64,000 nt of DNA from Malachius bipustulatus (taxonomy: Eukaryota > Arthropoda > Insecta > Coleoptera > Melyridae), in assembly GCA_910589415.1 (NCBI GenBank), contig OU342633.1:54244404-54308403 (forward strand), in the 5' to 3' direction. The notes beneath the pieces were generated by a model. That model ran no database searches. It saw only the letters and a list, made by a program, of their open reading frames with translations, and was not told the DNA's origin. The position numbers were made by a program, and so were the translations under genes. Shown piece after piece: positions 11,182-25,000 of the stretch (position 1 is its first letter; the number at the start of each line of letters is the position of its first letter).

Positions 11182-14100
11182 TCTTTAACATTCGTTAGTT
11201 AGACTCGGGGAATCCCATGGTGAGTGTAAGGTAGGTGCCTGTTCGATAGAGCTGAGGCCTGAGTATAAACAGGAAACAGTGATTGTGATTCCCTTTTACA
11301 ATAATAATTTTCAATAATATATGAATAATGATATTATACACACCTACCAGAATTATCATAAAATGCCTGTACGATATTAATGTTAGAGAGCATACTTATG
11401 TTAGTTATGAAGATTACTTCAACTCGGGGATTACTTCAGATAAGGGCGCGCGTATGCGCGCCTTCATGTCCTAGTAAAAAATTATTTTAAATTGAATTTG
11501 TGCTCATTGAATTGAATCCAAAGTAGTTGACAAAAACACCTCTGCATGCGAAGGCATGGACAGCTTTTTCTTATTTTTCTTAATATACTGCCGCGTTAAT
11601 AATTTTCCTTTTTTATTTTTTCAAGTTTATAGTGCAGTCGTATTAGGGTTTCACCTCGGATCGAGATAATAAGCTGGAAAGTTGTTTGGGCATTCTAAAA
11701 GTTGTCTCAAAAGTCTCATAAAATCTCGTAAGTTAATCAAGGGCAAAGGTCGCAGAAATCGGTTTGTTGCGATTATCTGGATTTCTGTAGCTCCATATTA
11801 TAAAAATTATAGAGCATAAAATTTGCGACAAATTCTCTTCACAAATAATTTTAGTGAGAATTTTGTTTTTGAAATAGATAAAAAAAAATCCGTTGCCATC
11901 ATCTTCGTTGTCCTAAACGGTTGCTTCCAGGCCTTCTAGAAGTTCCGGATTAAATGCAATTTCTTCTTCGGGATCGCTTTGCAATGAAACAGCATTGAGG
12001 CAAGCTTGCTCATTCCACTGGCCATAAGCTCAAATAATGCATTACAGCCACTATTTTCTGCCCCCAAAGCTACTGAATGTACTACATCCATTTCTTACAA
12101 TTACAAAATAGATGATTAAGTAATACATCTGGAGATGGTGGTAATTTTTCTGTCATTAGCTTCCGAAATTTATTTATGAGACCTATACTTATGGTACTCT
12201 TCCTCAATGTAAATGAAATGATTGCATACAGCAAAAGTTTCTTGCCAAATAATTTATATCAGAATTATTTCGTTTCTCTCTCTGCTAAACAGATGTACCT
12301 CAGACATCATAAGAGCAAATGCTGTTCCAGTATACTTAAGGTACCTATATTTGGGTAAAGGGTCGATTTTCTGTATGCCAAGGATAAAGCGATGGGAGGG
12401 ATGCGTATAATAAAGGAAGCTATTGTTAGCTACATTACCAGGGGCAAGAAACGTGCAAACTTTGGCAGTCTGAGAATATTCCAGTCACTTTACATACAAC
12501 TTCTTAGGAAGTTCGGGTTACATAAAGGAGAGCGCTATGTCAGTCCTGGGAGACAGCTTCATTTAATAAAGGGCTTCATTAAAGGAGACAAAACTCTAAG
12601 TGAAAATAGTACCTATCTGTAAGATTTCAGGATCGAAATAATGTCACATCAGGTTCAAGTAATCCCCTTATTCATTTTCTCATTACCAATTTCATTTGCA
12701 CGTGAACAAATAAATAGACGGGACGGGAATATTACGTTTGTCTTCAATAATAATAATTCTCGTCGTGGCTTCATTAATCCCTTCGTAAGCTGCTTAGTAA
12801 AACTAATTTCACTCCAGAGCCAACAACAGTTATCACATTATACATCCACTAAACCAGAAAATTAATTTATCGAAACAAAAAATATCCTTCCCTAATTATA
12901 CCTCTTCGAAGATTTCAGAATGTTTCATATCCCTACCGCAACCAGAAAGTTTTTTCTTGCAGTGCTGCAATAGCACATTAAAATTGATTAAATTCAATTA
13001 TATTACAATAGGTCTCCATAAGATTAATTTCAGAAGTGGGATTCATCTCATAAGAAAATTTATCTCTCTATTTTTGGTAGTAAACCCTATTTTATTTAGT
13101 TGAAATTCCAATAATTAAAGATAGATAACTCAAGATAATCCCTTTCTGAGTTCATGCAAAATTATTAATTAGATAGGGATTCAAATACAAACGAAGTCGG
13201 TAAATATCTAACACGTGCAGATGGCGTGTTATTATTGTCTATTCCAGAAGAGTGGTAATTATTATTTGAGTACTAACTGGAAGGAAAGTAGGCCGTTAGC
13301 AGGGGCAGTGCTTTACGGATACCGGCGACAGCTGGTGCCAACCTAACAGCTATTATCTCGATGATTACCTGAATCTTCTTAATTATCTATTTTATATCCT
13401 ATTACTTTACGTCCTTACCTCACATAAATTACTTCGCGAAAATTAAGCCCTTACGGCTCCCCTAATCGAGTCTTATAATATCGTTAATTGACATAACGTT
13501 TTTATGGCCGTTCAGCCGTTCTAAAAGAGAACGGGTAGCTAATTCTGTTTATCCAAATGTTATCTGTATGGAGAGGTTCTCGTGAATCAGAAAAGAGTGA
13601 AACGGTTGGAAAGTTAAAAGTTTTTCAACAATTTGAATAATTAATTCATAAAAAAGCGTAATGTGTTTTAAAGGACTCATGGATACAATTTTAATAACTA
13701 TGGAGATGTTCCAGTTTCTGAATAAATAAAGATCCTCTTAATCAAGCAGCTAGATTTTAAGCTCAGAAAATAAAAATGCTGACAAATTTCCTTTCTTAGG
13801 CATAGGAGAATAATTCAGGGAAAACAAGGAGCAGCCCCTGCTCCTCTTCTCGGAACACGTATAAATATTTAGTACATTAATCACCAAGGGTGATATATTC
13901 AGTGTCCTGCTGCCATGGGAATTCTTAAATGAAGAATCTAAATTGCTAAGTTAAATAAACTGCTACAGTAGCTATGTTAGTTTAAAAAAATATTTATAAA
14001 ATTTAGGTAAATAGAAAATTCACTTCCTTTACGAATGGAACATATTGTAATAAAATGTTACGTAAATTATGTTTCTGATTTTAGTATAGGATTGATTAAC

Positions 14101-15945
14101 GTTATACACGCTATGTGTAATGGAATATTACACACAGGTATTAGCGACTCACAGCTCAGCATGTTATTTGAATCAACAACTATTACACACGGATAAGGGC
14201 CAATTACAGTTCGACGTTATATCAATTCAACTTTCAATAATTATTATATAAGTTTATTATGAAACTAAGAAGTACTCAAATGTTTTACGAGTTTAAACCT
14301 TTAAACTTTTATTGAGATGTAAAAACTTATTTCACAAACTGAAAAACTTAATACGATCAACCCCATCTCAAGCAGACTTATAGCAATTTCTGCTCGTTTA
14401 GTTCGGACGGACTTTATAATTAATGTTTCTCAAGATAAAATGGAAGGAAACAATTATTTACAGTGATCAGACAGGAACGTAAACTGTTGCGTGCCTTCCT
14501 TATCTTATTTATGTTGCAATAAACCTTATATTGAAGAAGCCTAATAATTGTATAATTCAAAATATTTGTAAAAAAAAACTCTATTCTCGCTATTTTTCTG
14601 TTGAAATGGGGAAATTACAGGGTTTTTTTTCATATTTTATGTGGTCAAAATGAAATGCAACCAGTTTCATAATGAAAACTACTTATATTCAAAAACATTG
14701 GAAAAGGTATTTCCAGGATAAGCTACTAATTAATGGACATACAGGGTATCATAAATATATCGACAAACTTTTATGTTTTTGGATAAATGTTTACCTATGA
14801 GAATGGTTATTAAATGATAAAAACGCTCTTTCTGTCTAATTTCTTTTGACAAACTCATCTTTTGATCTGGTTTATTCTCTCTTTCCCGCGTTGCCATGGG
14901 ATACTGTGTATTGGAATAGAAAGAAAATGGCTTTCGAGACCACAAATTTACAGCAACATAATTTTTCTATTCATGAAATAATCTGATAGTTACGGAATTT
15001 TTCAAAAGCTTTGGGTGTTTTGTTAAAAAGCCCAAAGAACTTCTTCTTGATTATGTGCCTTTAATCAATTAACAATTAACAAAAACATAAAGTTTTTCAT
15101 ACAAAAATGTAGCAAGTTTATTAGTTATTAGGTTATTAGTTTATTTCACCAAATCAATATTTTTGATCAATAATCGCTCAGTCTTGATAGCAATCCTAGT
15201 ATCACCTACTCTTTTTTAATCAGGCCGTGAAGCATTCTTCGTGAGAAACACTCCGAGGTTTCATCTAATGAACTATACCAACATGAGTTTGTATTTTTGA
15301 CGAATCACATTTTGTTGCTGCTGGTTTTTATTAGAACTTCAAATTTGGTAACATTTATTATTTTGAATTTGCTTAATTATTATTAGCCATAATCACTATC
15401 TTTCGTAATGTTAGTGCTTAGAACATGAATTTATTAATTATATTATAGAGTAGCAATAATCAATATAAGTATATAGTTGAATAAAGATTTTAAAAGTATT
15501 TTTAAACAACTTTCCAATATCAATTTTTATATGACATTTTTCCGATAGTACAGGCTTTCCCTTTTATAGTGCGTTCCATTTATCAATTTTATTTTACTTT
15601 TTATCAAAAGCAATAATTCACACTCGTCTGGCCGCAAAAATTATATATCAAATGTATTTTCTTTTGTCGAAACTTCTTAAATGTTTATCAAATGATTTTA
15701 TCCTCCTTAGCTTGGAAGGGGAAAAGTTGGAAGAAGTTTCCACAAAAGGAAAATATATTTGAAATAAAATTGACAACCAGCGACGAGTGTGAATTACTTT
15801 TAAAAGTCACAAAAGATGAAAACCTGTAGATATTTTATAATGAATTTTCTGCCTTGATTTGGGAATAACGATTTTTGTATGCTTTATTATCCCATTTAAT
15901 TATACCTTATAAGAACCAACATTTGATTACATTTTTTTGTTACAG
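11182..15945. other. Gene-free stretch, possibly intron or 5' flank of the KChIP gene
   Basis: No exon could be supported. A G+C-rich inverted repeat (AAGGGCGCGCGTATGCGCGC, 11442-11464) stands out in AT-rich surroundings. A minus-strand stretch around 11930-12090 reads like short protein in two frames but has stops and no recognised motif. Upstream KChIP exons are expected on the plus strand somewhere to the left, but none was identified. Confidence 0.4.
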
Positions 15946-16019
15946 CTAACTCAAGCCAGTATGCTCATTTTGTGTTCAATACTCTAGATCAAGATCATAG
16001 TGGAATTATTAGCTTTGAG
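15946..16019 (+). CDS. KChIP: KChIP exon with EF-hand 2
   Basis: 74 bp between ...TTTTTGTTACAG and GTAAGAA. After two bases of a split codon it encodes [20 protein letters not shown] followed by ISFE. The EF-hand loop is completed by the first Asp of the next exon. An Asp rather than Glu at loop position 12, as in other KChIPs, implies weaker calcium binding. Confidence 0.92.
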
Positions 16020-19000
16020 GTAAGAAAATCAATTTTTTATACTCAATATTTACATTGAAAAGACAGATTTCGATCTAATGATAATGAATACGAGTAGGAA
16101 CCAATAAAATGTTGGCTTCCACAAATGTTTTGTGGAGGACCTTCTTTGCTTCATAGATATGATACATGGTAAGGAAACCAACATATAAATTTTAAAACTT
16201 TATGAACACACATAATTGAACAGTCATTAACTGAAATTGGTGAATTAACTATAGTGTGAATAATCGGGCCTGATATCGACACCAAGAAATTCCAACAGGA
16301 ACTGCGATTGTCTATCGGGACTGCATCGAACCTTCGATTATTCGTCGGGAACTGCACCGGATATTGCCACATCGACAATCAGTTAGAACAAAGTGTCAAA
16401 GAGCTAGACAGAGGGCTGTTATTTGCACTCGGTTTACTTTTCCACTTACAATAAATCTTACAATTTCCTGTCTGTTAGTTTCCTTCTAGATCAGTTTGAA
16501 CATGCACACCATTATCATAAGAAGGTTGAATGAAATTGGTCTTAATGCCAAACGGTCTCGTCGTCCCAAGTTAAACAAGAGGAATCTTGTTGCCCGCAGA
16601 AGTTGGGATAATGAGCATCGGAAATGGGGTGTAGGAATGATTAATTATATGCCTCCCCGTTGGCTCTGATTCGGTTATATCGCTTCGAATCCATGATTGT
16701 TTCAAGATATTTCGGAATCATGTATGTCTCTAACTGTTGCTTTTGGAGCGGAATTTGGCTCAATTCAGGCCAAGGGCTAAAAGTCCTGATTATAATTCTT
16801 GAAGATTGGAAAGTTATTTGTTGGAATTTTTTCGCTTCTACATAACTATCCATACAATTCGTAGTTTGTGACAAAAAATAATAAAATGAGATATACGGTC
16901 GCTTAAATTAGAGAACAAATGCACAATTTTATTTTTAAGAATCTAAAACTAAATTTAGGCTAACTTAAGTCTTTGCTAAAATATCCTGAAAAAAAAACTC
17001 CATTTAATAACTTTTCAAGTTTTTTATTGTCGACCTTAGAAAAACAAACGCTGACTAATGAAAACTGTGGGAAATAGTTGGATTTTCTATACCTACTGAA
17101 ATAAGAACTGAAATAATAAATTTCTCAAGATTTTTCAGGTTTTTCTGCATAACTTTCTCAGCAATGTCTGAACTTATTCTACATTTTGTTTCAGATTCTT
17201 AAAAAGCAAAAAATAATGCAACTTTTCTCTAATTTAACAGACCTTGCTTGTATATACCATCAGTTCTCCCATTGGAGATCTCCCATTTGTGTGAGAGATT
17301 TAAAAAAGCTCGGTACTTAAAGTACTTTATGATGTTTCCACTCTTTCAAAAGTATTTTTCGTGAAGAAATATATTTCCAAGCTTCCTCAAACAATTGTAT
17401 TATGTCTTATATTACTTTTCAAATACCTACAGTAGCCTTGAATTGGTAAATTGTTCCCTGATACAAGATAAGAAAGAAAGAAAGCCACATATTCCCATAC
17501 GTAAACTTAAGTTTGAGAATTTCTTTATTCATAAGTCATGTTGAAACCACTCAAATATTTAAATGTGTCACCGTGGCAGTGCTGTTGCCATTATATCTTC
17601 AGCTTACGGTCCCGAGAAAGGTATAATTTTGTATTCCAGAAGTTTATATTCAGAGGGTTTACAATAGAGTCATTTGCATACTCAATCTTTTGAACTTGGC
17701 TATACGGTACACCTGTCTATGATTTTAGGATTTTCAATCCCAACTCTTGTGCCGTAAAACAGCGGAGGCAAGCGATAAGAATGTTAAGAACAGTCCACTG
17801 AGTTCGAAATGGAAATAAATGTATAAATTTAATGAAAGACTTGTTATCTTTTGTTTGTCGCATTCAAGTTGAACGCGTCAAGTTATTCTGAAGCATTTTC
17901 TACGGAACTTATAAACTTTTATAGGAAAATCGAAAGGAATAAAAAATAAAAACTGACTAATATACCGGGTAATTCATAATATGTCCCTTTTAACATGGGT
18001 CCACAAAAGCAACGTTTTTGTAGTGCTTAACATGGTCTTAAAGCTGAAGAAAAAATTTAGTTTTTTGCTTAATTAAACGCGTTCTGGAACCGCCAGGATA
18101 ATCTACACAAAAAAGGTACTTACCTTGTCTTGAAACGCGACAGTCAATCGTTTCCTGAAAAAAAAGAACATTTTAGGATTGAAAACATGACTTTTTTAAG
18201 CACAAAATTTATGTCAACGTGGAAACATTAATAAACATAAAAATTAACTTAATTTAGATGTAAAATTTTGAAACCTAACAACAAAAAATATTTCTTACAA
18301 TAAACGTTATAAAAAATTTTTACTCACATCCTCCGGTCTTTGAATACTGAAATCCTAGAAACGGCTTATTTCTAAGAAAGTATTAATGAAGTTAAGTCTT
18401 TTAGAATCCATTAAAATGCAGAAATATCTGAATAAATAGTATCAGAAAATATGATACCATGGTGGAACAACAGTTTGTAGACGAGCACTGGCAATAAAAC
18501 TCATACAAAGTAGTGAAAAAATATTTAAGAATTTAGTAAAAAAAAAATTCCGTTCACACCTATCGCGTCAAAAGATCAGACAATGGATTAGCGTCACTCT
18601 TTGAAGCAATCACCAGTATCCAGGAATTCCAGGATGCCATACAACCGTATTGACATCCCAATTTAGCAATTATCCGCAAATAAGGATAAGTAAAAAACAT
18701 AATTTAACAACCAAATTGACTCCCCCGATAAGCGAGGGAGCCATTGATAAATAATGAAACTGTGCGTACTTTTGCAATTAATCAAAGCAAAATCGATAAA
18801 CGTCATGAGCTAATTATTTCAGCAATATCAGAAGACGAATTGATGCACGATTGCGTGGAAAAAGTAATTACAGTTTTTTTCTTTTAATTTTCCCCGGATG
18901 TCAATATTTCAGTATCTATTAGATGAAATTCCAATCTGATATAATGTCAAGTGTATTTTTTTTTAATTTTACTCTTAATCATTTTATTTACGGACATTTT

Positions 19001-22000
19001 AAAACTAAATTTAGCCAAAATTCAATTCAATTCATATAAATGATAATTCCATACCCGAGAAATATTTAGAGGAGATAACGAACGCCATTTTAGCAGATAA
19101 CTAGCCCACAAAAAGTTAAATGATTATTTTGACAATGCACATCACGCATGAACAACATCACAAAAAATCACAAGGAAAATTCACAGGTCAAAGTAACATT
19201 CTTCATTACTTAATAAATTGAATCAATTATTTGAAATATCACAAATTGAAAATAGCAGTAAATACAATAATAATATAATAAAAACGGAAAAGAATATAGA
19301 AAACTGCAGTTATGGCAAATATACAAATCTTAAGTTTAAGTATACTCTTAAGTTCGTCCTTCATGGTAAACCGAGTGGTAAACAAGGTATAGGTGCCAGA
19401 CAAGAAAGAGTTCCGTACAAGGGAGAGTCACGGACAATGGGCGAGTTCCTTTAGTGAGTAAACGGCGGAGTTGTTAGCTGCACATTGTAATATTAGTTAT
19501 CAAAGAAGAAGAACGAGTTGAATGTTTTTCAGTTTTAAGAGGGTTTGAACCTATGGGAGCATATCTGTCTGCCATTTTAAACGCCCTCTTTACTCTCGCG
19601 CTTGGAAAAGGAGACGTAGAAAACATTTACGGCTTTAAATGTTTACGGTGTCGAAGAAAATTAGTGGAAATTGGTGGATGGCAAAAAAACCCACGCAACC
19701 CTTAAATTTTATCATTCTCATGTGAAAAAATTGAATTTGGGCTTAATTAAGTAAAATGGGTGATAATCTGAGTTCTATATCTCAAACCGTTCCTGCATGA
19801 GCTCAAGAAAATGATTTTTTTTTTACACTCTGTATATCAGAAAACCCTGTTTGTCGACCAATGTTAATAGAAGCTTTCTATTTCACTTTCCGACATATGT
19901 TTTGAAACACTCTTCATATTTTGTGGATTAATATTGTTACGTTAATGTTGGATAATGTGATTTTTTCCATTTCTAATTATCTAATGGGCGCATAATTAAA
20001 ATCACATCCAGATAATTTTCAACAACTGATTAGTTAGATCCCAGTCCACTTATCGATTAAGGCGGTCTATATAATGATGTCGTCTATGCATAAATTGTTC
20101 CCTTCGATAAACAAGAAACAATTTAACGAGCAAACATCAGAAGGTACTCCAAACTCTTAGAGTAAGCAAACATAACGATATTACTAGGTCGGTGGTTTAC
20201 TTTGAGGTGACAGTTTGTAAGCCGCATCCAGACAAACACTAACCCGACCGAGTTAACTTATGCTGCGAATTTACATCAACCTAGCCTAATTCGGGCTTTG
20301 AAGCTGTGTAACTCTTGGCATTTGTCTCTTTGCAGATAACGCCCGCTGATATCACGTCAACATGTCAACATTTAATTAATGAAACTCAGTGTCTATACCT
20401 ACATAGCGGTTTTTTACTACACATCGCATTGAACTTAACTTGAACTTAGTAGTCAATTGAGGACCGCTTTAATTCCGGAGCAAATGTAATCTTGCATTCC
20501 GCTGTGTGGAGAGGAGAATCCTGGATCCTGGTGGGCAATCCCGACATCCAGGGGATTATCTAGTCAGTAACTGGACAGTAAATGGAGTCGGTGGCTGGCT
20601 GTGAACAACACAGCCACAGCACGCAAGTGGGACGCATGACTATCCATCACCTTGACGTGAGCTCCGCAGACCACACGGCCACGTCACAAAGGCACACCCT
20701 TTATTATGGGAAACGCTGACTGAGTCCTGCGACTAAAGGTCTGTCTACAAACTGGGAAACTCACTATGTATAGCGACTGGATCCGCGCTCTCCCTTCGTT
20801 GTGTTGGATCTTAGATTGTAACGAGTTTCTAGTAATCTCAGGCTCAATCAGTCAATTATTTTAGTTATTTTCACATGATACATACTAATTATTTATCTCA
20901 CAATTCAGCTTCACGCTATTTACTTATTTAACACAAAAAGTCTCTTCCTTAGGTAGTTGATTTTTTAATGCAAACCGAGGTGGTAGAAATTATCTCGACC
21001 GTTAGTCAAAAATTATATGCCGTCATTATGACGGTGAATTGGTTTATTCTCAGAATTCTTAGTACTTACAAATAGGTAATTCCTAATAATCCAGCGACGA
21101 TTTTTAATAAGAGTTAAATCATCGTTGACCATTACGTCACGTTCGTCTCGAATATTATGTCTCGAACTTGGATTTAAATTCTCAGAACAGATAAAATTTA
21201 TTTATTCATCTGATACCGATGAATTTCTGCTTATCACCAATACAATATTCACTACTGCCTTCAGTTTGTTCCAGATGCTTTGTTTTCTTCTCAAGGTGTC
21301 CGTTTTAAACTTCAGAAATTACAATTTTGGGATATAAAAATCGAAATTTTTTAATTAATTTCTCAAATTGGAATTAGGGAAATTCCTTAACAGGAAAAAT
21401 TGAACTATCACATTTGGCAGAATTATATTAGTTATTCCCAGATACATCAAAATTATCTCCTGTAGAAAGCAGTTACATTATGTAAAAGAGGTGCTATCGC
21501 GTCGTTACGTCTAATGAGCATATTATGCACGCCACTAAATGTTATTGTCTCCTACAGGTTCTTTCACAGACTCTTCATGCTCACGCAGTAGTCTGATACA
21601 TTTATCTCTTGCAGACCTCCTCCCCAAACAAAAAAACCTGAATGAAAAAGGTACACGAAAAGTCGAGATTCTTAATAAAGGAGTGAGCTCCAAACTGCAA
21701 TACCTATAAAAAACCAGTAGCTCCTTCAAAAAATGCGAGCTTTGAACATCACATTTTTACAGTATCTAATCGCAAATAAAACAGAACGAGCATCGATAAT
21801 CCAAACTTACAGGCCATTATTATGTAAAGCAAGCTAGGCTGTTTCACGTACGATCATACAAATTTCTTGTACGTGCCCATAGTGATCTGGCCTTGCCTTT
21901 AGCTTTTCATTTAAAGCTCTACCTATGCAGAGCATATTTGAATGGATTGCTTTGCCAGTCGACACCTCCAACTTTGACGCCTCAGCGGAATTTTATTGTC

Positions 22001-25000
22001 GACATTTGTCACGGAATAAACGGTTTTCATTTTCAATGGTCAAAATTAGATTGTCACCGTTACGATCAATGTTTACAAAGAGAGAGCATAAAACGAAAAA
22101 TAATAGATGTGGAATCTGCGTGCAGAATTCTGATAGCGTGTAAATATTGCGCTTTCGCACAATGTGTTGCGGATATATTTGTATATATGTATTTACGCTG
22201 TAAAGCCTGTAACGTGCAGTCATTACCATCAAAGATGAACTAACTGTTAAAGTCTAGTGAATAACCTTCACATTAATTCGTTTTTAAATAACACCTCTCA
22301 GAAATGGCCGCAACCAAAATTTCAAATTGATCCTTTCTTCGTTCTCAATATATTTCCAATGTCTCGACCAACTTGTGCATAAAAATAAAACATCTCACAC
22401 GGTCCCGCCCCCAAGAATCACAAACCCCACACAAACAACAACCAAAGAACAAATCGTGCAAAAACATTGCCAATCAACTCGACAGCATTTTACTGTAACC
22501 CACCACAAAAAAAAGGCAACACACACGCCGGAACAAAAATAAAAACACAAAACACACACACACATACACGATGAAGGTGCAAAGAAGTTCTTACCCAAAA
22601 TGTTAAGGCCAATCAACCACGTTATAGATGATGTAACACGCCGCCCCCCTACCCGCTCATTTCCGCTAAAAGTTGGCCTTTCGTTCGTCTAGCTTTGGAT
22701 GTAGAACCGCACGTTGTGTTTCGTAGCTTCGAGATTCGTAATTGAGGTATGCCGGAAGCAAGGGAGGAGTTAAGGATTTTGCGTTCTGACGTTCAACTGA
22801 ATTTCTTGATTTAGATTTTTACAAAATAATAAACAAATTAATTGTAGGATGGGGGGAATCAATTTCATATCATGTTTCACACTCAGGGATTACCCCCATC
22901 GTTACAATCCTTTACTCATTACTTTATAAATTGTTGTTTAAGTGTTTCCTTAAACATTGTGTTTTGAGTCAACGATACTCGAGTTCGAATATAAAGGGTA
23001 CCTTCTGGCAGCTGGGAGAACCGCTTTTACTTTCATTCTTTCTTTGAAGCAATGTGCGGCGTTACCGCTTGTACTAAACGTTAGAATAGTCGTAGCTTGC
23101 TAGGTTTGTTTGCGATTTTGGTTTGGCTCAAGATATGCTTCTTTGATTAGTAACTCAGGTTTGCAAGACCTGTTTACCTTAATTTTTTATTCGCAGATGT
23201 ACTCTGAATTTACATTATTCGGGCGTAGTAATGTTTTGTTATCAAGTAATGTTTCATTACTTCCCAGCAATATTCAGGTATGTGATAGTCCTTGGACTAG
23301 ATGTTTTGGTTTTTCGAATTTACTCTGAACTTGTATTCTCAGGCGTAGATTTGTTAACAAGTAATGTTTTATTACCTCCCGGCAAGATTCAGGTATGTGA
23401 TAGTCCTTGGACTAGAAGTTTTTGGTTAGTTAATGAAAAATTCCTTTTTAATGGGATGTTTTTCATTCTGCGATACTGAACACATCTCTCGAGCGTTTTC
23501 GACATTATCAACAGAATCATGATCACCTCTGATCGAATTACAGACCCCATTCCTTTATTATTGCTCAGGCGCAATAATTACAGTGAAAATTGGGCTAAAT
23601 TAGGCTACTCATATAACCAGCATATTCGGGCGTAGCTTCTGAAGCAAGTGACCAACAGCACCTCCCAGTCGTGTTATCGAGAATTACCCAACAAAAGGAA
23701 TCGGGATAACCAAATCAGTTTAGTGATTACGTTTCTCGTTGAATTTTTCGTTGAAGTATTTCTATTTACTGCCTAACTTGAATTATTCCTAATAACGTGC
23801 CGCTTTAATTTTTCACAGGTTATTTTACTCCTGACCTGGGTTTTATTTTCCTACTAGCTCTATCTTGCTTTCCTATACAGGGAATTTATTCCTTTACCTT
23901 ATGTTTTAACGTCGGTTTATTTGTCGGGCGTTTATTTATCGGGCGTTTATTTATCGGGGCCGTCTTTCTTATTATGGTGCCGGCGATTGAGGCCGGTGTT
24001 TTGAATCGGGGTTCTTTCTGATGCGATTGAACATGGTTATTTTCTAGAGACAGAAATTGTCCTTATGAATCGCGGATCTCTCCTCGACTCTTAATGAAAC
24101 TAATTTTGAATCTTATGAATGGAGTGAATTAGAAAATGCTTGTTGTGTCAGCGTATGAATTTCTCGCTACTTCGAATAGTCCTAATATTGTTCTTTAAGA
24201 GAAAATTCTAATTTTAGCAACGTGGGCGAAAACAGGAAGGTGCCTAATCGACTTTTATTTAGCGATCAAAAAAGAATCGGTGCGATACTCTCTAGGGAGT
24301 TGCCACCGGCCGGATGCGGAAAAGAATCGGTGCGATACTCTCTAAGTAGTTTCCACCGGCCGGATGCGGAAAAGAATCGGTGCGATACTCTCTAAGTAGT
24401 TTCCACCGGCAGGATAGAGGAGGAAATGGACAGCCTAGCAGTGATTGAAGTCGAAGCAAGACTGTCTCCCCTTTTCATCCGATGCGTGCTTTTATAGCCA
24501 GATTTCGACCAGGCTCTATTGTTTCATCGGGCGGGAACATGCCGGCTGTTGACTTCTATCACGGCCTGCTTGCGTGATTCTTTAAGTAACATAATGCAGT
24601 GGAACTTTCCGTCCCGTTGATGTTCTGGCTTGTCGTTCGTGCCGCCTGTATTAAGGAAGGCGAGCGGTCGAGATTCCTGATCTATTATACCTACTCAGGC
24701 CGACTATCCCGTGAATATGAATGAGAGAAGAAAAAAATTGTGTTTATTTCACGTACCTAGGGCTGGTTTATCTCACTGGAAGCATCGCTTAATTACAAGA
24801 TAACCGCTGATGATGTCTACCGCAGTAGTTGCAGACGAAATAATTCGAAGCAAATCTCTACGGACGACGGCAAGAGAGCCCGGAGTCAATTATGATTCCA
24901 AAATAAAGATTATTTTCCTGTATATTTAATTGACAATATTAATAATTAATTGACATACTTAATTTAATTGACATCTTGATAATATCTTTCCACTTGAAAC

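Noticed and set aside
11930..12090. Minus-strand protein-like stretch (QSDPEEEIAFNPELLEGLEA)
   Set aside because: Stops interrupt it within about 40 codons and no domain or splice context supports it; at most an unidentified relic.
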